Assembly (NCBI RefSeq): GCF_002770595.1
Contig: NZ_CP022986.1
Coordinates: 2,480,001 to 2,544,000, forward strand
DNA: 64,000 nucleotides
Reading direction: 5' to 3'
From: Chryseobacterium camelliae
GTDB taxonomy: Bacteria; Bacteroidota; Bacteroidia; Flavobacteriales; Weeksellaceae
Each line of letters opens with the position of its first letter. Position 1 is the first letter of the stretch. The position numbers were made by a program, and so were the translations under genes. Shown in pieces: positions 34,490 to 42,722 of the stretch. The notes under the pieces were generated by a model. That model searched no databases. It was given only the letters and a program-made list of their open reading frames with translations, and had not been told where the DNA came from.

Positions 34490-34939
34490 TCAGTCATCAA
34501 TTTTACTGAAATTCCCATTGCGGTCAAACTCTACATCCAGGCCGTTGGATAAATCGGTCTTATATTTCCAGCGTTCCTTCTTGATCTTTGTTATATAAGT
34601 ATTGGGGAAGTTTTTGGCCACATAGTTCCTGATGGAAGCAGGAACGAAACCATTGGGAACGTTCTGGTGTTCACCGTCCACTTCCTTCCAGTTTCCTTTG
34701 CTGTCGAATTCAATCTTCATCCCGTTTCCTAACCTTACCTTATATTCGTCAACGCCGTAGATTTCCCGGTCTTCAATAGCTGAAGCGATGGGAACGCCCC
34801 TAAAGTTGGCAAACAGGAAATTCTTGGCTGTCTTAGGCAGCTGGTTCTGGTTAATCACTCTGTCTTGTCCGTACACGCAGCCGGTCATTAAAGTCAGGAT
34901 CAGTCCTAACATTACGGTAATACTTTGCTTCTTTTCCAT
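34490..34939 (-). CDS. Periplasmic PepSY-like protein
   Basis: The 149-residue exported protein has a signal peptide ending near GCVYGQ (about 25) and two copies of a PepSY-like unit. Both contain the pattern of a strand with GxxxEFDxxGNxxxID: GMKIEFDSKGNWKEVDG (copy 1) and GLDVEFDRNGNFSKIDD (copy 2). The family (DUF2874) is frequent beside two-component systems in Bacteroidetes and may bind a ligand or peptide in the periplasm. It lies directly upstream of the regulator gene in the same direction, so a shared signal is likely. Confidence 0.82.
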   Translation of the reverse strand: MEKKQSITVMLGLILTLMTGCVYGQDRVINQNQLPKTAKNFLFANFRGVPIASAIEDREIYGVDEYKVRLGNGMKIEFDSKGNWKEVDGEHQNVPNGFVPASIRNYVAKNFPNTYITKIKKERWKYKTDLSNGLDVEFDRNGNFSKIDD

Positions 34940-35049
34940 AATTTTATATTTTTTAAATTATTATTATGAAGCAAATTTCAGGATCAATTTGGGAAAGATT
35001 TAGGAATAGGAAAAATTGATAAAAAATAATGCTTTGCCAATGAACCGCA

Positions 35050-35745
35050 TTATAAAAATTCCCTGATCTGCAAAAGATGTCCGATTACCTTCAGTCCTTC
35101 CTCCTGCGGGTTTTCATTGAAAACATCAAAGAAAATCGCATCCATACCGTAGTTCCTGGCACCTACAATGTCTGCAATCCAGTCATCCCCGATCAGGATG
35201 CTCTCCTCAGGTGCTGCCTGGGCAAGATTCAGTGAATACTCAAAAATTTCAGGTCTTGGCTTTCTCACGCCAACGGTATCGGCGCTTGTGATGGTCTGGA
35301 AATAAGGTGCAATTCCTGAGAGCAAGCATTTCCGTTCGGTAACTTCTTTAAATCCGTTGGATATGATGTGTAAGGTATAGCCTTTGCCTTTCAGGTATTC
35401 TAAAATAGGGGCAGCGCCTTCCACCAGTTCATTGTAATTCAGTATCCTGTCCAGAAAATGCTCCTCAAAATACATAGAAAGCTGTTCGTCCTGTATATTG
35501 AAATGGCTAAAAGTATCGTAGAAGCGGTGTTTCCTCAGATATTCCTTATCAATGATCCCGTCCCGGATATCTTCCCAGAGTTTTTCATTGACGCGGTGGT
35601 ATACGGCATGGAATTCTTCGAAGTCAATCTGGTAGTTCAGGCCGATCTCTTCTTTTTCAAAAAGGTCTTTGATGGTGAGGTAAGCGTTTTTGCGGTGATC
35701 CCAGAGTGTATTGTCGAGATCAAAAAAAATGTGCTGAATATTCAT
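35050..35745 (-). CDS. YjjG-like noncanonical pyrimidine nucleotidase (HAD)
   Basis: The 231-residue HAD hydrolase starts MNIQHIFFDLDNTLWDH, with the nucleophile Asp in FDLDNT. Motif 2 is HIISNGF, Lys is in VRKPRPEIF and motif 4 is LIGDDWIADI. YjjG removes phosphate from nonstandard pyrimidine nucleotides and so cleans the nucleotide pool. I used the ATG at 35745 because the family starts just before the DxD strand; an ATG at 35754 adds MCC. The cap domain is helical, as in YjjG. The sequence does not exclude other phosphatase substrates. Confidence 0.88.
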   Translation of the reverse strand: MNIQHIFFDLDNTLWDHRKNAYLTIKDLFEKEEIGLNYQIDFEEFHAVYHRVNEKLWEDIRDGIIDKEYLRKHRFYDTFSHFNIQDEQLSMYFEEHFLDRILNYNELVEGAAPILEYLKGKGYTLHIISNGFKEVTERKCLLSGIAPYFQTITSADTVGVRKPRPEIFEYSLNLAQAAPEESILIGDDWIADIVGARNYGMDAIFFDVFNENPQEEGLKVIGHLLQIREFL

Positions 35746-35765
35746 ACAGCACAAAATTAGTCAAT

Positions 35766-35900
35766 TTAATTTTTGGAAATCGGATAATTCTTTTCCCTGA
35801 CTTTTACTACTTCCAGGCTTTTGGAGTAGCTGAGCAGAAATTCAATAGTTTGTTTCTTTGGTTTCAAAGTTTTCACTTTTAAGGAGTCATCTTTTCTCAT
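35766..35900 (-). CDS. 44-residue conserved small protein downstream of the sigma gene
   Basis: A short frame encodes 44 residues starting MRKDDSLKVKTLKPKK, continuing QTIEFLLSYSKSLEVVKV and ending PISKN. It lies 42 bases after the sigma-factor gene on the same strand. I recall similar flavobacterial micro-proteins with the core LKPKKxTIxFLLSYSKSL. It is basic and probably one helix after a short strand. The reading frame extends upstream without a stop for 13 codons but without a start codon. Function unknown. Being short, it would be missed by most gene finders. Confidence 0.6.
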   Translation of the reverse strand: MRKDDSLKVKTLKPKKQTIEFLLSYSKSLEVVKVREKNYPISKN

Positions 35901-35942
35901 AAGCGAGAGGTTTTCCTTAAAAACGTCGAAGTCGGGGATTTA

Positions 35943-36533
35943 TTATCTGGTTAATACAATATTCTTCTCATCCATGATTTTTCTCAGGTTGATCAGCGCA
36001 TAACGCACTCTTCCGAGGGTCGTATTGATGCTCATATCCGTATGTTCGGCGATTTCCTTAAAGCTCAGCCCGTCAAAAAACCTCAGCTTGATCACTTCCT
36101 GCTGGTTCTGCGGAAGAAACTGAAGCATTTTCAGGAGGTCCTCCTGTATTTGGTTGGTAACCAGCTGGTCTTCAATATTTTCAGAAGGCTCCCTGATCAT
36201 GTCAAAAATGGAGTATTCATCCGTTTCAAACGTTGTTTCGGATACTTTTACATTTTTGGCTTTGGATCTGAAATGGTCTATGATAAGGTTGTAGGCGATT
36301 CTTTTGGCCCAGAGGATAAATTTACCTTCTTCGTTATACCGGCCTTCTTTAAGCATAAGGATAATTTTCATGAACGTATCCTGAAAGATATCATTTGCCA
36401 GGTCTTCATCATTAATTTTGTAAAAAATGAATGTAAACAGTTCTTTCTGATGGCGATGGATCAGCGTAGATAATGCTTCTTCATCACCGTTCTGGTAAAG
36501 GGATATTAATAGGCTATCCGATTTTGATTTCAT
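35943..36533 (-). CDS. ECF-type RNA polymerase sigma factor
   Basis: The 196-residue protein (from Met at 36533; an ATG at 36545 is also open) has sigma region 2 (DLANDIFQDTFMKIIL, then FILWAKRIAYNLIIDHFR) and region 4 (LRFFDGLSFKEIAEHTDMSINTTLGRVRYAL; read in two parts). It directs polymerase to a regulon. No anti-sigma gene is adjacent, which places it among sigma factors controlled by other means. The following tiny gene (35766) is the only near neighbour in the same direction. Confidence 0.92.
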   Translation of the reverse strand: MKSKSDSLLISLYQNGDEEALSTLIHRHQKELFTFIFYKINDEDLANDIFQDTFMKIILMLKEGRYNEEGKFILWAKRIAYNLIIDHFRSKAKNVKVSETTFETDEYSIFDMIREPSENIEDQLVTNQIQEDLLKMLQFLPQNQQEVIKLRFFDGLSFKEIAEHTDMSINTTLGRVRYALINLRKIMDEKNIVLTR

Positions 36534-36728
36534 AACTCTTCTCAATAAATATATTTGCAGACAAGCTTTATTCCAGATATATCATCCGGCATCAGCTGTA
36601 ATTACAAAACAGTTTTTCAGAGTAAAGTAGAATCAATAGGCAGTATCATTTTTATTGTTGTAAATATAATAAAAATTTAATAACTGTTAACCTTTTCTAA
36701 AATATTTGCGAGAAAAATTTAAAAAATC

Positions 36729-37220
36729 CTATTTAAACATATCATGAATAAATGTGGTAGGGATATTTAGTGTGAAATTAATATTCAGTCCTTTCATCTG
36801 TTTTCCGTTCAGAAGGGCATCTCCGATGGGAAAAGCATAGCCCCCGGTAAAATCCAGGATCCCGAAAAGGCTCACCCCGATCTTAGGGGCGATGTATTTA
36901 TTGGTCCCTTCGGCACCGGCCAGGAAATAGTAGGAGTGGTAGAAATCCACATTCCTTTCGAAATTCAGGAGCACATCCGCCTGAAGCTTAGGCATGATGG
37001 CAAATTCACCACGGGTGGATCCCATCAGGGCAGAACCTCCCAACCTGTAAATCACATCATCATTTTTCAGGAAAAGCAGCCTTCCGCCTACTTCCCCGAA
37101 ACTCTGGTTCTGGTAAGCATAACCCACCTGGATCATCTTATGCACCGTATACTGCGCTTGGGCAGCAATGCTGAAAAAAAATATCGAGAGTACGGCCAGC
37201 GCCGTCCTGAAATTCATCAT
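36729..37220 (-). CDS. Exported hypothetical protein, probably outer-membrane barrel
   Basis: The 163-residue protein has a signal peptide ending AAQAQ (about residue 22). The mature part is built from alternating polar and nonpolar strands with many Gly and Tyr (GYAYQNQSFGEVGGRLLFL, GGYAFPIGDALLNG) and ends in Phe-Lys, so a small eight-strand barrel in the outer membrane is plausible. No named family is recognised. The start may be Met2 (37217). Between it and the sigma gene lie 183 AT-rich bases with no clear element. Confidence 0.7.
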   Translation of the reverse strand: MMNFRTALAVLSIFFFSIAAQAQYTVHKMIQVGYAYQNQSFGEVGGRLLFLKNDDVIYRLGGSALMGSTRGEFAIMPKLQADVLLNFERNVDFYHSYYFLAGAEGTNKYIAPKIGVSLFGILDFTGGYAFPIGDALLNGKQMKGLNINFTLNIPTTFIHDMFK

Positions 37221-37244
37221 CTTACTATTATTTAATGTAAAAAT

Positions 37245-37279
37245 AAAAAAAACTGCCTTATCTATGACAGATAAAGCAG
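37245..37279 (-). terminator. metK terminator
   Basis: On the minus strand, CTGCTTTATCT / AGATAAGGCAG forms an 11-base stem (one G-U pair) with a five-base loop, followed by at least seven T. It lies 24 bases after the metK stop. Confidence 0.88.
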
Positions 37280-37302
37280 CCTAATTTATGTGTAAAGGAG
37301 GA

Positions 37303-38583
37303 TTAAATGCCGAAAGCAGCTTTAATTTCCTCTACTTTGTCCAGTTTTTCCCACGTAAAGAACTCCAGGTCTTTCAGGGTAATCTCATTTTTATGGCCTT
37401 TATTGAAGGTCTTGTCACCTTTGTAATATTCCTTACCCATATGGCCGTAAGAAGCTGTTTCCTGATAAATAGGATTTCTCAGTTTCAGGTTCTGCTCAAT
37501 CGCATACGGACGAAGATCAAAAATCTCTGACACCTTTCCGGCAATTTCACCGTCATGAAGGTCTACCTTTGAAGTTCCATACGTATTGATATACAGTCCG
37601 CAAGGCTCAGCAACACCAATGGCATAAGAAACCTGCACCAGGACTTCATCAGCTACCCCGGCAGCTACCAGGTTCTTGGCAATATGCCTTGTAGCGTAAG
37701 CAGCACTACGGTCTACTTTTGAAGGGTCTTTTCCTGAAAATGCTCCACCTCCGTGGGCGCCTTTTCCTCCGTAAGTATCCACGATGATTTTCCTTCCGGT
37801 AAGGCCGGTATCCCCGTGAGGACCTCCGATAACAAATTTACCGGTAGGATTGATATGGTATTTGATCTGATCGTTGAACAGGGCTTTGATCTCTTCAGAC
37901 TGTTGTGCCACCACTCTCGGGATCAGGATATTTTTGATGTCTTCACGGATTGTATTCAGCATCTCCTCTTCAGCTCCGAAATCATCATGCTGTGTGGATA
38001 CCACAATAGAATCGATCCTGATGGGCCTGTGATCATCAGAGTATTCTATGGTCACCTGGCTTTTGGCATCCGGGCGTAAATAAGCGATTTCCTTTCCTTC
38101 TCTTCTGATGGCAGAAAGCTCTTTCAGGATCGTATGGGCAAGGTCAAGCGCAAGAGGCATATAGTTGGACGTCTCGTTGGTGGCATATCCGAACATCATT
38201 CCCTGGTCACCGGCACCCTGAGCGTTGGCTTTGGCTTCAAAAGACTCATCATTTACCGCTCTGTCAACTCCCTGGTTGATATCCGGCGACTGCTCATGGA
38301 TCGCTGAGATCACCCCGCAGGAATCCCCGTTGAACATGTATTCGCCTTTAGTATATCCGATACCGTTGATCACCTCTCTCGCAATACTCTGAACATCAAG
38401 ATACGCCTCAGACTTCACCTCTCCTGCCAATACGACCTGTCCGGTAGTTACCAGTGTTTCACAGGCTACTTTTGAGTTTTTATCGTAAGCTAAAAAATGG
38501 TCGATTAATGCATCGGAGATCTGATCGGCAATTTTATCCGGATGTCCTTCTGAAACGGATTCAGATGTAAATAAATAAGACAT
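37303..38583 (-). CDS. metK: S-adenosylmethionine synthetase
   Basis: The 426-residue enzyme makes SAM from methionine and ATP. It shows the start [21 protein letters not shown] (in family form), [12 protein letters not shown] (the MetK hexapeptide region), and the P-loop-like [19 protein letters not shown] region. It is longer than the E. coli enzyme (384), with extra residues in the middle part as in other Bacteroidetes. A SAM-II riboswitch in its leader gives feedback control. Confidence 0.97.
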   Translation of the reverse strand: MSYLFTSESVSEGHPDKIADQISDALIDHFLAYDKNSKVACETLVTTGQVVLAGEVKSEAYLDVQSIAREVINGIGYTKGEYMFNGDSCGVISAIHEQSPDINQGVDRAVNDESFEAKANAQGAGDQGMMFGYATNETSNYMPLALDLAHTILKELSAIRREGKEIAYLRPDAKSQVTIEYSDDHRPIRIDSIVVSTQHDDFGAEEEMLNTIREDIKNILIPRVVAQQSEEIKALFNDQIKYHINPTGKFVIGGPHGDTGLTGRKIIVDTYGGKGAHGGGAFSGKDPSKVDRSAAYATRHIAKNLVAAGVADEVLVQVSYAIGVAEPCGLYINTYGTSKVDLHDGEIAGKVSEIFDLRPYAIEQNLKLRNPIYQETASYGHMGKEYYKGDKTFNKGHKNEITLKDLEFFTWEKLDKVEEIKAAFGI

Positions 38584-38654
38584 ATTATTCTATGTTTTTA
38601 AGATTAAGTAGGGAGGAAAAAACTGAATACATGGCCCGGAAAGCTGAAAAGAGA

Positions 38655-38706
38655 ATACTGTTTTAGCTTTTTTTTATAGAGGTTGCAATCAGGTCAAATT
38701 TCCTCG
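38655..38706 (-). ncRNA. SAM-II riboswitch upstream of metK
   Basis: On the minus strand the leader reads GAGG, then AAATTTGACCTGATTGCAA, then CCTC, an A-rich linker and GCTAAAACAG. GAGG/CCTC form P1. The loop segment ATTTGACC-TG-ATTGCAA and the distal GCTAAAA match the conserved bases of SAM-II aptamers (ATTTAACC..ATTGCAA and GCTAAAA). CTG of the loop can pair with the CAG after GCTAAAA to build the pseudoknot. It starts a few bases after the predicted transcription start and about 70 bases before metK. Binding of SAM should reduce translation or elongation. Match judged by eye; the class is known in Bacteroidetes. Confidence 0.85.
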
Positions 38707-38716
38707 TAAACGTGCG

Positions 38717-38748
38717 CAAATTTAAGTACTATTTTTTTAATACTCAAA
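38717..38748 (-). promoter_or_regulatory. metK promoter
   Basis: On the minus strand TTTG (38745-38748) and TAAATTTG (38717-38724) are 20 bases apart, a perfect -33/-7 match. Transcription would start close to 38711, just before the riboswitch. Confidence 0.78.
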
Positions 38749-38809
38749 TTTTTGCGCGTTTATTATATTTTTGTCAGTGTTGATCAGTGATCGTTCTGGT
38801 CTGAAAAGC

Positions 38810-39760
38810 CTACTGCGGCTTGATGCTTACGTAATCTTTCGGATTTGCAGTATAGTTCAGTTTTTTCTCCAGCGAAGTCCTGATGGAATGGGACAGCTCA
38901 TCGATAATCTTCTGCTTGAATGTAGGCTTATAATAGATGATGCTGATTTCTCTGTATGGAAAAGGCTTCTTGAAACGGAACACATTTTTTCCCTGCTCTT
39001 CCGAAAGCTGGCTCAGGGCAAGCTCCGGCAGGATACTGATTCCTCCTACCTTATCCACCATATGTACCAGGGTCTGGATATTGGAAGCCAGGAAATCCAG
39101 GTTTTTAGGCTTCAGCGTATTTTCCTTAAGATGGCAGATATTTTCAAACTGGTTTCTCAGACAGTTCCCTTCTTCCAGCAGCCACACTTTTTCCACATTC
39201 AGTTCCTCCGGAATAATGTAGGCATTTTTCTTATTGGCTTCGGTATCCGAACTGTAGATCATCAGTTCCTCATTGAACAGGAAATCCTGATAGAATTCAT
39301 CAGCCGTATCATATGGCGTGGAAATAATACCGGCGTCCAGCTCTCCTGATTTCAGGGCCCGGATAATATTATCGGTAGTCATCTCCTTAACGTTCATCTG
39401 GATCTTCGGGTTATCCTTGAGGAATTTGAAAATTTCCGTTGGCAGGATAAAAGAAGAAACGGTGGGAATGATCCCGATATTGATGGTTCCTCCCAGAATA
39501 TTGTTCAGCAGGTTGGCTTTATTTTTCAGTTCATTGACAGCCTCTATAATTACCTTGGCCTGATCGATGATCTGAACACCTACATCCGTTGTACGGATGG
39601 GATGCGTAGTCCTGTCGAAAACCTTCACATCCAGTTCATCCTCAAACTTCTGTATCATGGCACTCAATGTAGGCTGGGTAATAAAACAGGCCTGAGCAGC
39701 TTTACCAAAATGTTTATACTTATCTACTGCGATAAGATATTCCAATTGCTGAATGTTCAT
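38810..39760 (-). CDS. oxyR: OxyR-type peroxide sensor (LysR family)
   Basis: The 316-residue regulator has an N-terminal helix-turn-helix (FGKAAQACFITQPTLSAMI, about 18-36) and a LysR effector domain. The redox pair of OxyR is conserved: Cys200 and Cys209 in EEGNCLRNQFENICHL, as in the EDGHCLRDQ context of the E. coli protein. It lies divergent from a catalase gene 133 bases away, its expected target. TATCTTTG at 39781-39788 is a likely -7 box for this gene. Confidence 0.92.
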   Translation of the reverse strand: MNIQQLEYLIAVDKYKHFGKAAQACFITQPTLSAMIQKFEDELDVKVFDRTTHPIRTTDVGVQIIDQAKVIIEAVNELKNKANLLNNILGGTINIGIIPTVSSFILPTEIFKFLKDNPKIQMNVKEMTTDNIIRALKSGELDAGIISTPYDTADEFYQDFLFNEELMIYSSDTEANKKNAYIIPEELNVEKVWLLEEGNCLRNQFENICHLKENTLKPKNLDFLASNIQTLVHMVDKVGGISILPELALSQLSEEQGKNVFRFKKPFPYREISIIYYKPTFKQKIIDELSHSIRTSLEKKLNYTANPKDYVSIKPQ

Positions 39761-39780
39761 CTGATTAATATTATCTATGA

Positions 39781-39788
39781 CAAAGATA
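39781..39788 (-). promoter_or_regulatory. -7 element of oxyR
   Basis: Minus-strand TATCTTTG is 20 bases before the oxyR start codon. No clear -33 partner. It lies eight bases from the katA -33 element, so OxyR bound here could affect both genes. Confidence 0.5.
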
Positions 39789-39795
39789 TGATGTT

Positions 39796-39830
39796 TTTGT
39801 CATAAGAAATTAAAAATTCAGCTAAATTTG
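39796..39830 (+). promoter_or_regulatory. katA promoter
   Basis: TTTG at 39796-39799 and TAAATTTG at 39823-39830 are 23 bases apart. An in-frame TTG at 39828 lies within the -7 box and so is not the start; translation begins at 39894 after a leader of about 55 bases. Confidence 0.7.
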
Positions 39831-39893
39831 ATAAATTGTATGCTGTGCATTTTGCAGTGTACGGGGGATAACAATCATACAAATCATAAGTAT

Positions 39894-41381
39894 ATGGATT
39901 CTAAAAAGTTAACATTAAGCAATGGGGCTCCTTATTTCGAGCACCAGGACTCTCAGACCGCCGGTCCCAGAGGTCCGGTATTGCTTCAGGATTTCATTCT
40001 TCAGGAAAACCTTGCGCATTTCGTAAGAGAGAGAATTCCTGAGAGAATCGTCCATGCCAAAGGAAGCGGCGCTTACGGTACCTTTACTGTAACCCACGAT
40101 ATTTCAAAATATACGAAAGCGAAATTATTTTCCCAGGTAGGTAATTCATGCAGGATGTTTGCCCGTTTTTCTACCGTAGGAGGTGAAAAAGGAAGCGCGG
40201 ATACGGCAAGGGATCCGAGAGGTTTTGCGCTTAAATTTTATACGGAAGACGGAAACTGGGACCTGGTAGGAAATAATACCCCTGTATTTTTCATCAAAGA
40301 TGCCAAGAAGTTCCCGGATTTTATCCACACCCAGAAAAGGGTTCCTAAAACCAACCTGAAAAGTGCGACCATGATGTGGGATTTCTGGAGCCTGAGCCCG
40401 GAGTCGCTGCACCAGGTATTGATCCTGATGTCCGACCGCGGTACGCCGTACGGATTCCGGCATATGCACGGTTTCGGATCCCATACGTTCTCTATGATCA
40501 ATGCTGCCAATGAGCGGACATGGGTAAAATTCCATTTCAAAACCAAACAGGGCATTAAAAACTTCACCAACGAAGAAGCGATAAAAATGGCCGGTGAAAA
40601 TCCGGATTTCGCTCAGGAAGACCTGTGCAATGCGATTGAAAACGGTGAGTTCCCGAAGTGGACCATGTACATTCAGGTAATGACCGAAGAACAGGCCAGG
40701 GAATTCAGATGGAATCCTTTTGATATCACCAAAGTTTGGTTCCAGGACGACTTCCCGTTAATTGAAGTCGGTGAAATGGAGCTGAATGAAATACCGGCCA
40801 ATTATTTTGCTCACGTTGAGCAGTCTATATTCTCCCCAAGCAATCTGATCAACGGCATCAGCTTTTCACCGGATAAGATGCTCCAGGGAAGGCTGTTCTC
40901 CTATCCGGATGCGCACCGTTACCGCGTAGGCGTCAATGCCCACCAGCTGGAAGTGAACCGATGCCCTTTTGCAGTACATAATTACCAGCGTGACGGCTTC
41001 ATGGCAGATTCTTCAGAATATGGTGACAAGCCGAACTATCATCCGAACAGCTTTGATGATATCCAGCCGGATCCTGCTTACAAAAGCTTTGAGTATGAGC
41101 TGGACAGTACGTACGTTGCTTCCTATAACAGGAATGAAAATGATGACGACCACTACACCCAGCCCGGGCTATTGTATACCAAAGCGATGAATTCGGAAGA
41201 CCGTGAACATCTTGTACATAATATTGTAGAGAGCATGAAAGGCATATCCGGACCTAAACGTAATGACATTATCAGCCGTCAGTTATGCCACTTTTTCAGG
41301 GCTAATATTGAACTCGGCATGAAAGTGGCATCAAAGCTCAATGTTAATATTGATGCCAATATGATGAATCATATGAAATAA
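39894..41381 (+). CDS. katA: Heme catalase
   Basis: The 495-residue small-subunit monofunctional catalase breaks down hydrogen peroxide. His54 is in RIVHAKGSGAYGTF, Asn127 in VGNNTPVFFIKD, and the heme-ligand Tyr in FSYPDAHRYRVG. No C-terminal flavodoxin-like domain is present. The start MDSKKLTLSNGAPY is that of the family. Its divergent placement from oxyR and the close promoters imply peroxide induction. A strong terminator follows. Confidence 0.96.
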   Translation: MDSKKLTLSNGAPYFEHQDSQTAGPRGPVLLQDFILQENLAHFVRERIPERIVHAKGSGAYGTFTVTHDISKYTKAKLFSQVGNSCRMFARFSTVGGEKGSADTARDPRGFALKFYTEDGNWDLVGNNTPVFFIKDAKKFPDFIHTQKRVPKTNLKSATMMWDFWSLSPESLHQVLILMSDRGTPYGFRHMHGFGSHTFSMINAANERTWVKFHFKTKQGIKNFTNEEAIKMAGENPDFAQEDLCNAIENGEFPKWTMYIQVMTEEQAREFRWNPFDITKVWFQDDFPLIEVGEMELNEIPANYFAHVEQSIFSPSNLINGISFSPDKMLQGRLFSYPDAHRYRVGVNAHQLEVNRCPFAVHNYQRDGFMADSSEYGDKPNYHPNSFDDIQPDPAYKSFEYELDSTYVASYNRNENDDDHYTQPGLLYTKAMNSEDREHLVHNIVESMKGISGPKRNDIISRQLCHFFRANIELGMKVASKLNVNIDANMMNHMK

Positions 41382-41403
41382 GTATGCATCAAATAATTCA
41401 ATC

Positions 41404-41438
41404 AAAAAGGAAAAAAGCCTATATTTTTTCCTTTTTTT
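41404..41438 (+). terminator. katA terminator
   Basis: A perfect 13-base stem, AAAAAGGAAAAAA (41404-41416) against 41424-41436, has a seven-base loop and runs into T at 41432-41438. The A-T arms let it act in either direction. Confidence 0.8.
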
Positions 41439-41479
41439 ATGTAAAAAATCTCTAATTTGCAACCGTAATTATAACCAAG

Positions 41480-42247
41480 ATGAACTACGAGAATATTCTA
41501 CTTGAGAATGAAGGACCGGTATCGGTAATTACCATCAACAGGCCTGAAAGCCTTAATGCACTGAATGCCAAAACCATTCAGGAGCTAAGTTCTGCACTGA
41601 AAGACCTCGACCAAAATGCAGCCTGCAGAGCCGTAATCATTACCGGGAGCGGGGAAAAGTCCTTTGTTGCCGGTGCTGATATTAAAGAGTTCAGTGATTT
41701 CGGACAGGAAAAAGCGGAAGAGCTGGCAAGAAACGGACAGCATATCCTTTTCAATACCATTGAGAACATGAAACGCCCTGTAATAGCTGCTGTTAATGGC
41801 TTTGCCCTGGGTGGCGGCCTTGAGCTGGCTATGGCCTGCCATATCCGTTATGCCTCAGAAAACGCCAGGCTGGGCCTTCCGGAAGTTACCCTGGGACTGA
41901 TCCCGGGATACGGCGGTACGCAGAGGCTCCCTAAACTGGTAGGGAAAGGCATGGCTAATGAAATGATCTTTTCTGCAAAAATGATCCCTGCCCAGAAAGC
42001 CAAAGAAATAGGGCTGGTCAATGAAGTATTCCCTATCGAAGAATTACTCGCTAAAACCAAAGAGCTGGCCCAGACTATTGCACGCAATTCCCCTATGGCG
42101 ATTGCCAGAGCAATACATGCCGTCAATCTCTCAGATACAGCCCAGGGGTTTGAAACCGAAATCAAATATTTCGGGGAACTTTTTGAACTTGACGATAAGA
42201 AAGAAGGGGTTTCCGCTTTCATGGAAAAGAGAAAGCCCAATTTCTAA
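41480..42247 (+). CDS. Enoyl-CoA hydratase/isomerase (crotonase) family
   Basis: The 255-residue protein has the oxyanion-hole segments FVAGADIKEF (about 63-72) and NGFALGGGLELAMACH (about 101-116) and the two catalytic Glu positions in GGLELA and LPEVTLGLIPGYGGTQRL. It should hydrate 2-enoyl-CoA in fatty-acid or amino-acid breakdown. Both Glu are present, favouring a true hydratase. It sits 98 bases after katA; CTAATTTG near 41452 is a near match to a -7 box. Confidence 0.9.
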   Translation: MNYENILLENEGPVSVITINRPESLNALNAKTIQELSSALKDLDQNAACRAVIITGSGEKSFVAGADIKEFSDFGQEKAEELARNGQHILFNTIENMKRPVIAAVNGFALGGGLELAMACHIRYASENARLGLPEVTLGLIPGYGGTQRLPKLVGKGMANEMIFSAKMIPAQKAKEIGLVNEVFPIEELLAKTKELAQTIARNSPMAIARAIHAVNLSDTAQGFETEIKYFGELFELDDKKEGVSAFMEKRKPNF

Positions 42248-42293
42248 ACGACGACCATAAGATTAATGTATTTCGGAAAAATGATGCCGCTGT

Positions 42294-42716
42294 ATGAATA
42301 AGTTTGATAAAGCTTATCTGAAAATGGCCCAGGAATGGGCAAAACTGTCCTACTGTAAAAGAAAACAGGTAGGTGCACTGATTGTAAAAGACCGTATGAT
42401 TATTTCAGACGGGTATAACGGAACCCCTTCGGGATTTGAAAACTGCTGTGAAGATGCAGAGGGAAAAACACAATGGTATGTCCTGCATGCAGAAGCCAAT
42501 GCCATACTGAAACTGGCTGCCTCAACCCAGTCTGCCAAAGGCGCCACTTTATACCTTACCCTCTCGCCGTGCAAAGAATGCAGTAAGCTGATCCTGCAGG
42601 CTGGTATTACCAGATTGGTTTATATCAATGAATATTCCGATGATGACGGAATATCATTTTTAAAAAGCCATGGAATTGAAATAGAACAAATATCGGATTT
42701 TGAACTAAAAAAATAA
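42294..42716 (+). CDS. dCMP/cytidine deaminase family protein
   Basis: The 140-residue zinc deaminase has the motif HAEANAI (His and catalytic Glu) and the ligand pair in SPCKEC. KRKQVGALIVKDRMIISDGYNGTP is the substrate-binding segment of the dCMP-deaminase/ComEB group. It probably converts dCMP to dUMP for thymidylate synthesis. It is six bases upstream of xerD and likely co-transcribed. Confidence 0.92.
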   Translation: MNKFDKAYLKMAQEWAKLSYCKRKQVGALIVKDRMIISDGYNGTPSGFENCCEDAEGKTQWYVLHAEANAILKLAASTQSAKGATLYLTLSPCKECSKLILQAGITRLVYINEYSDDDGISFLKSHGIEIEQISDFELKK

Positions 42717-42722
42717 CACACA

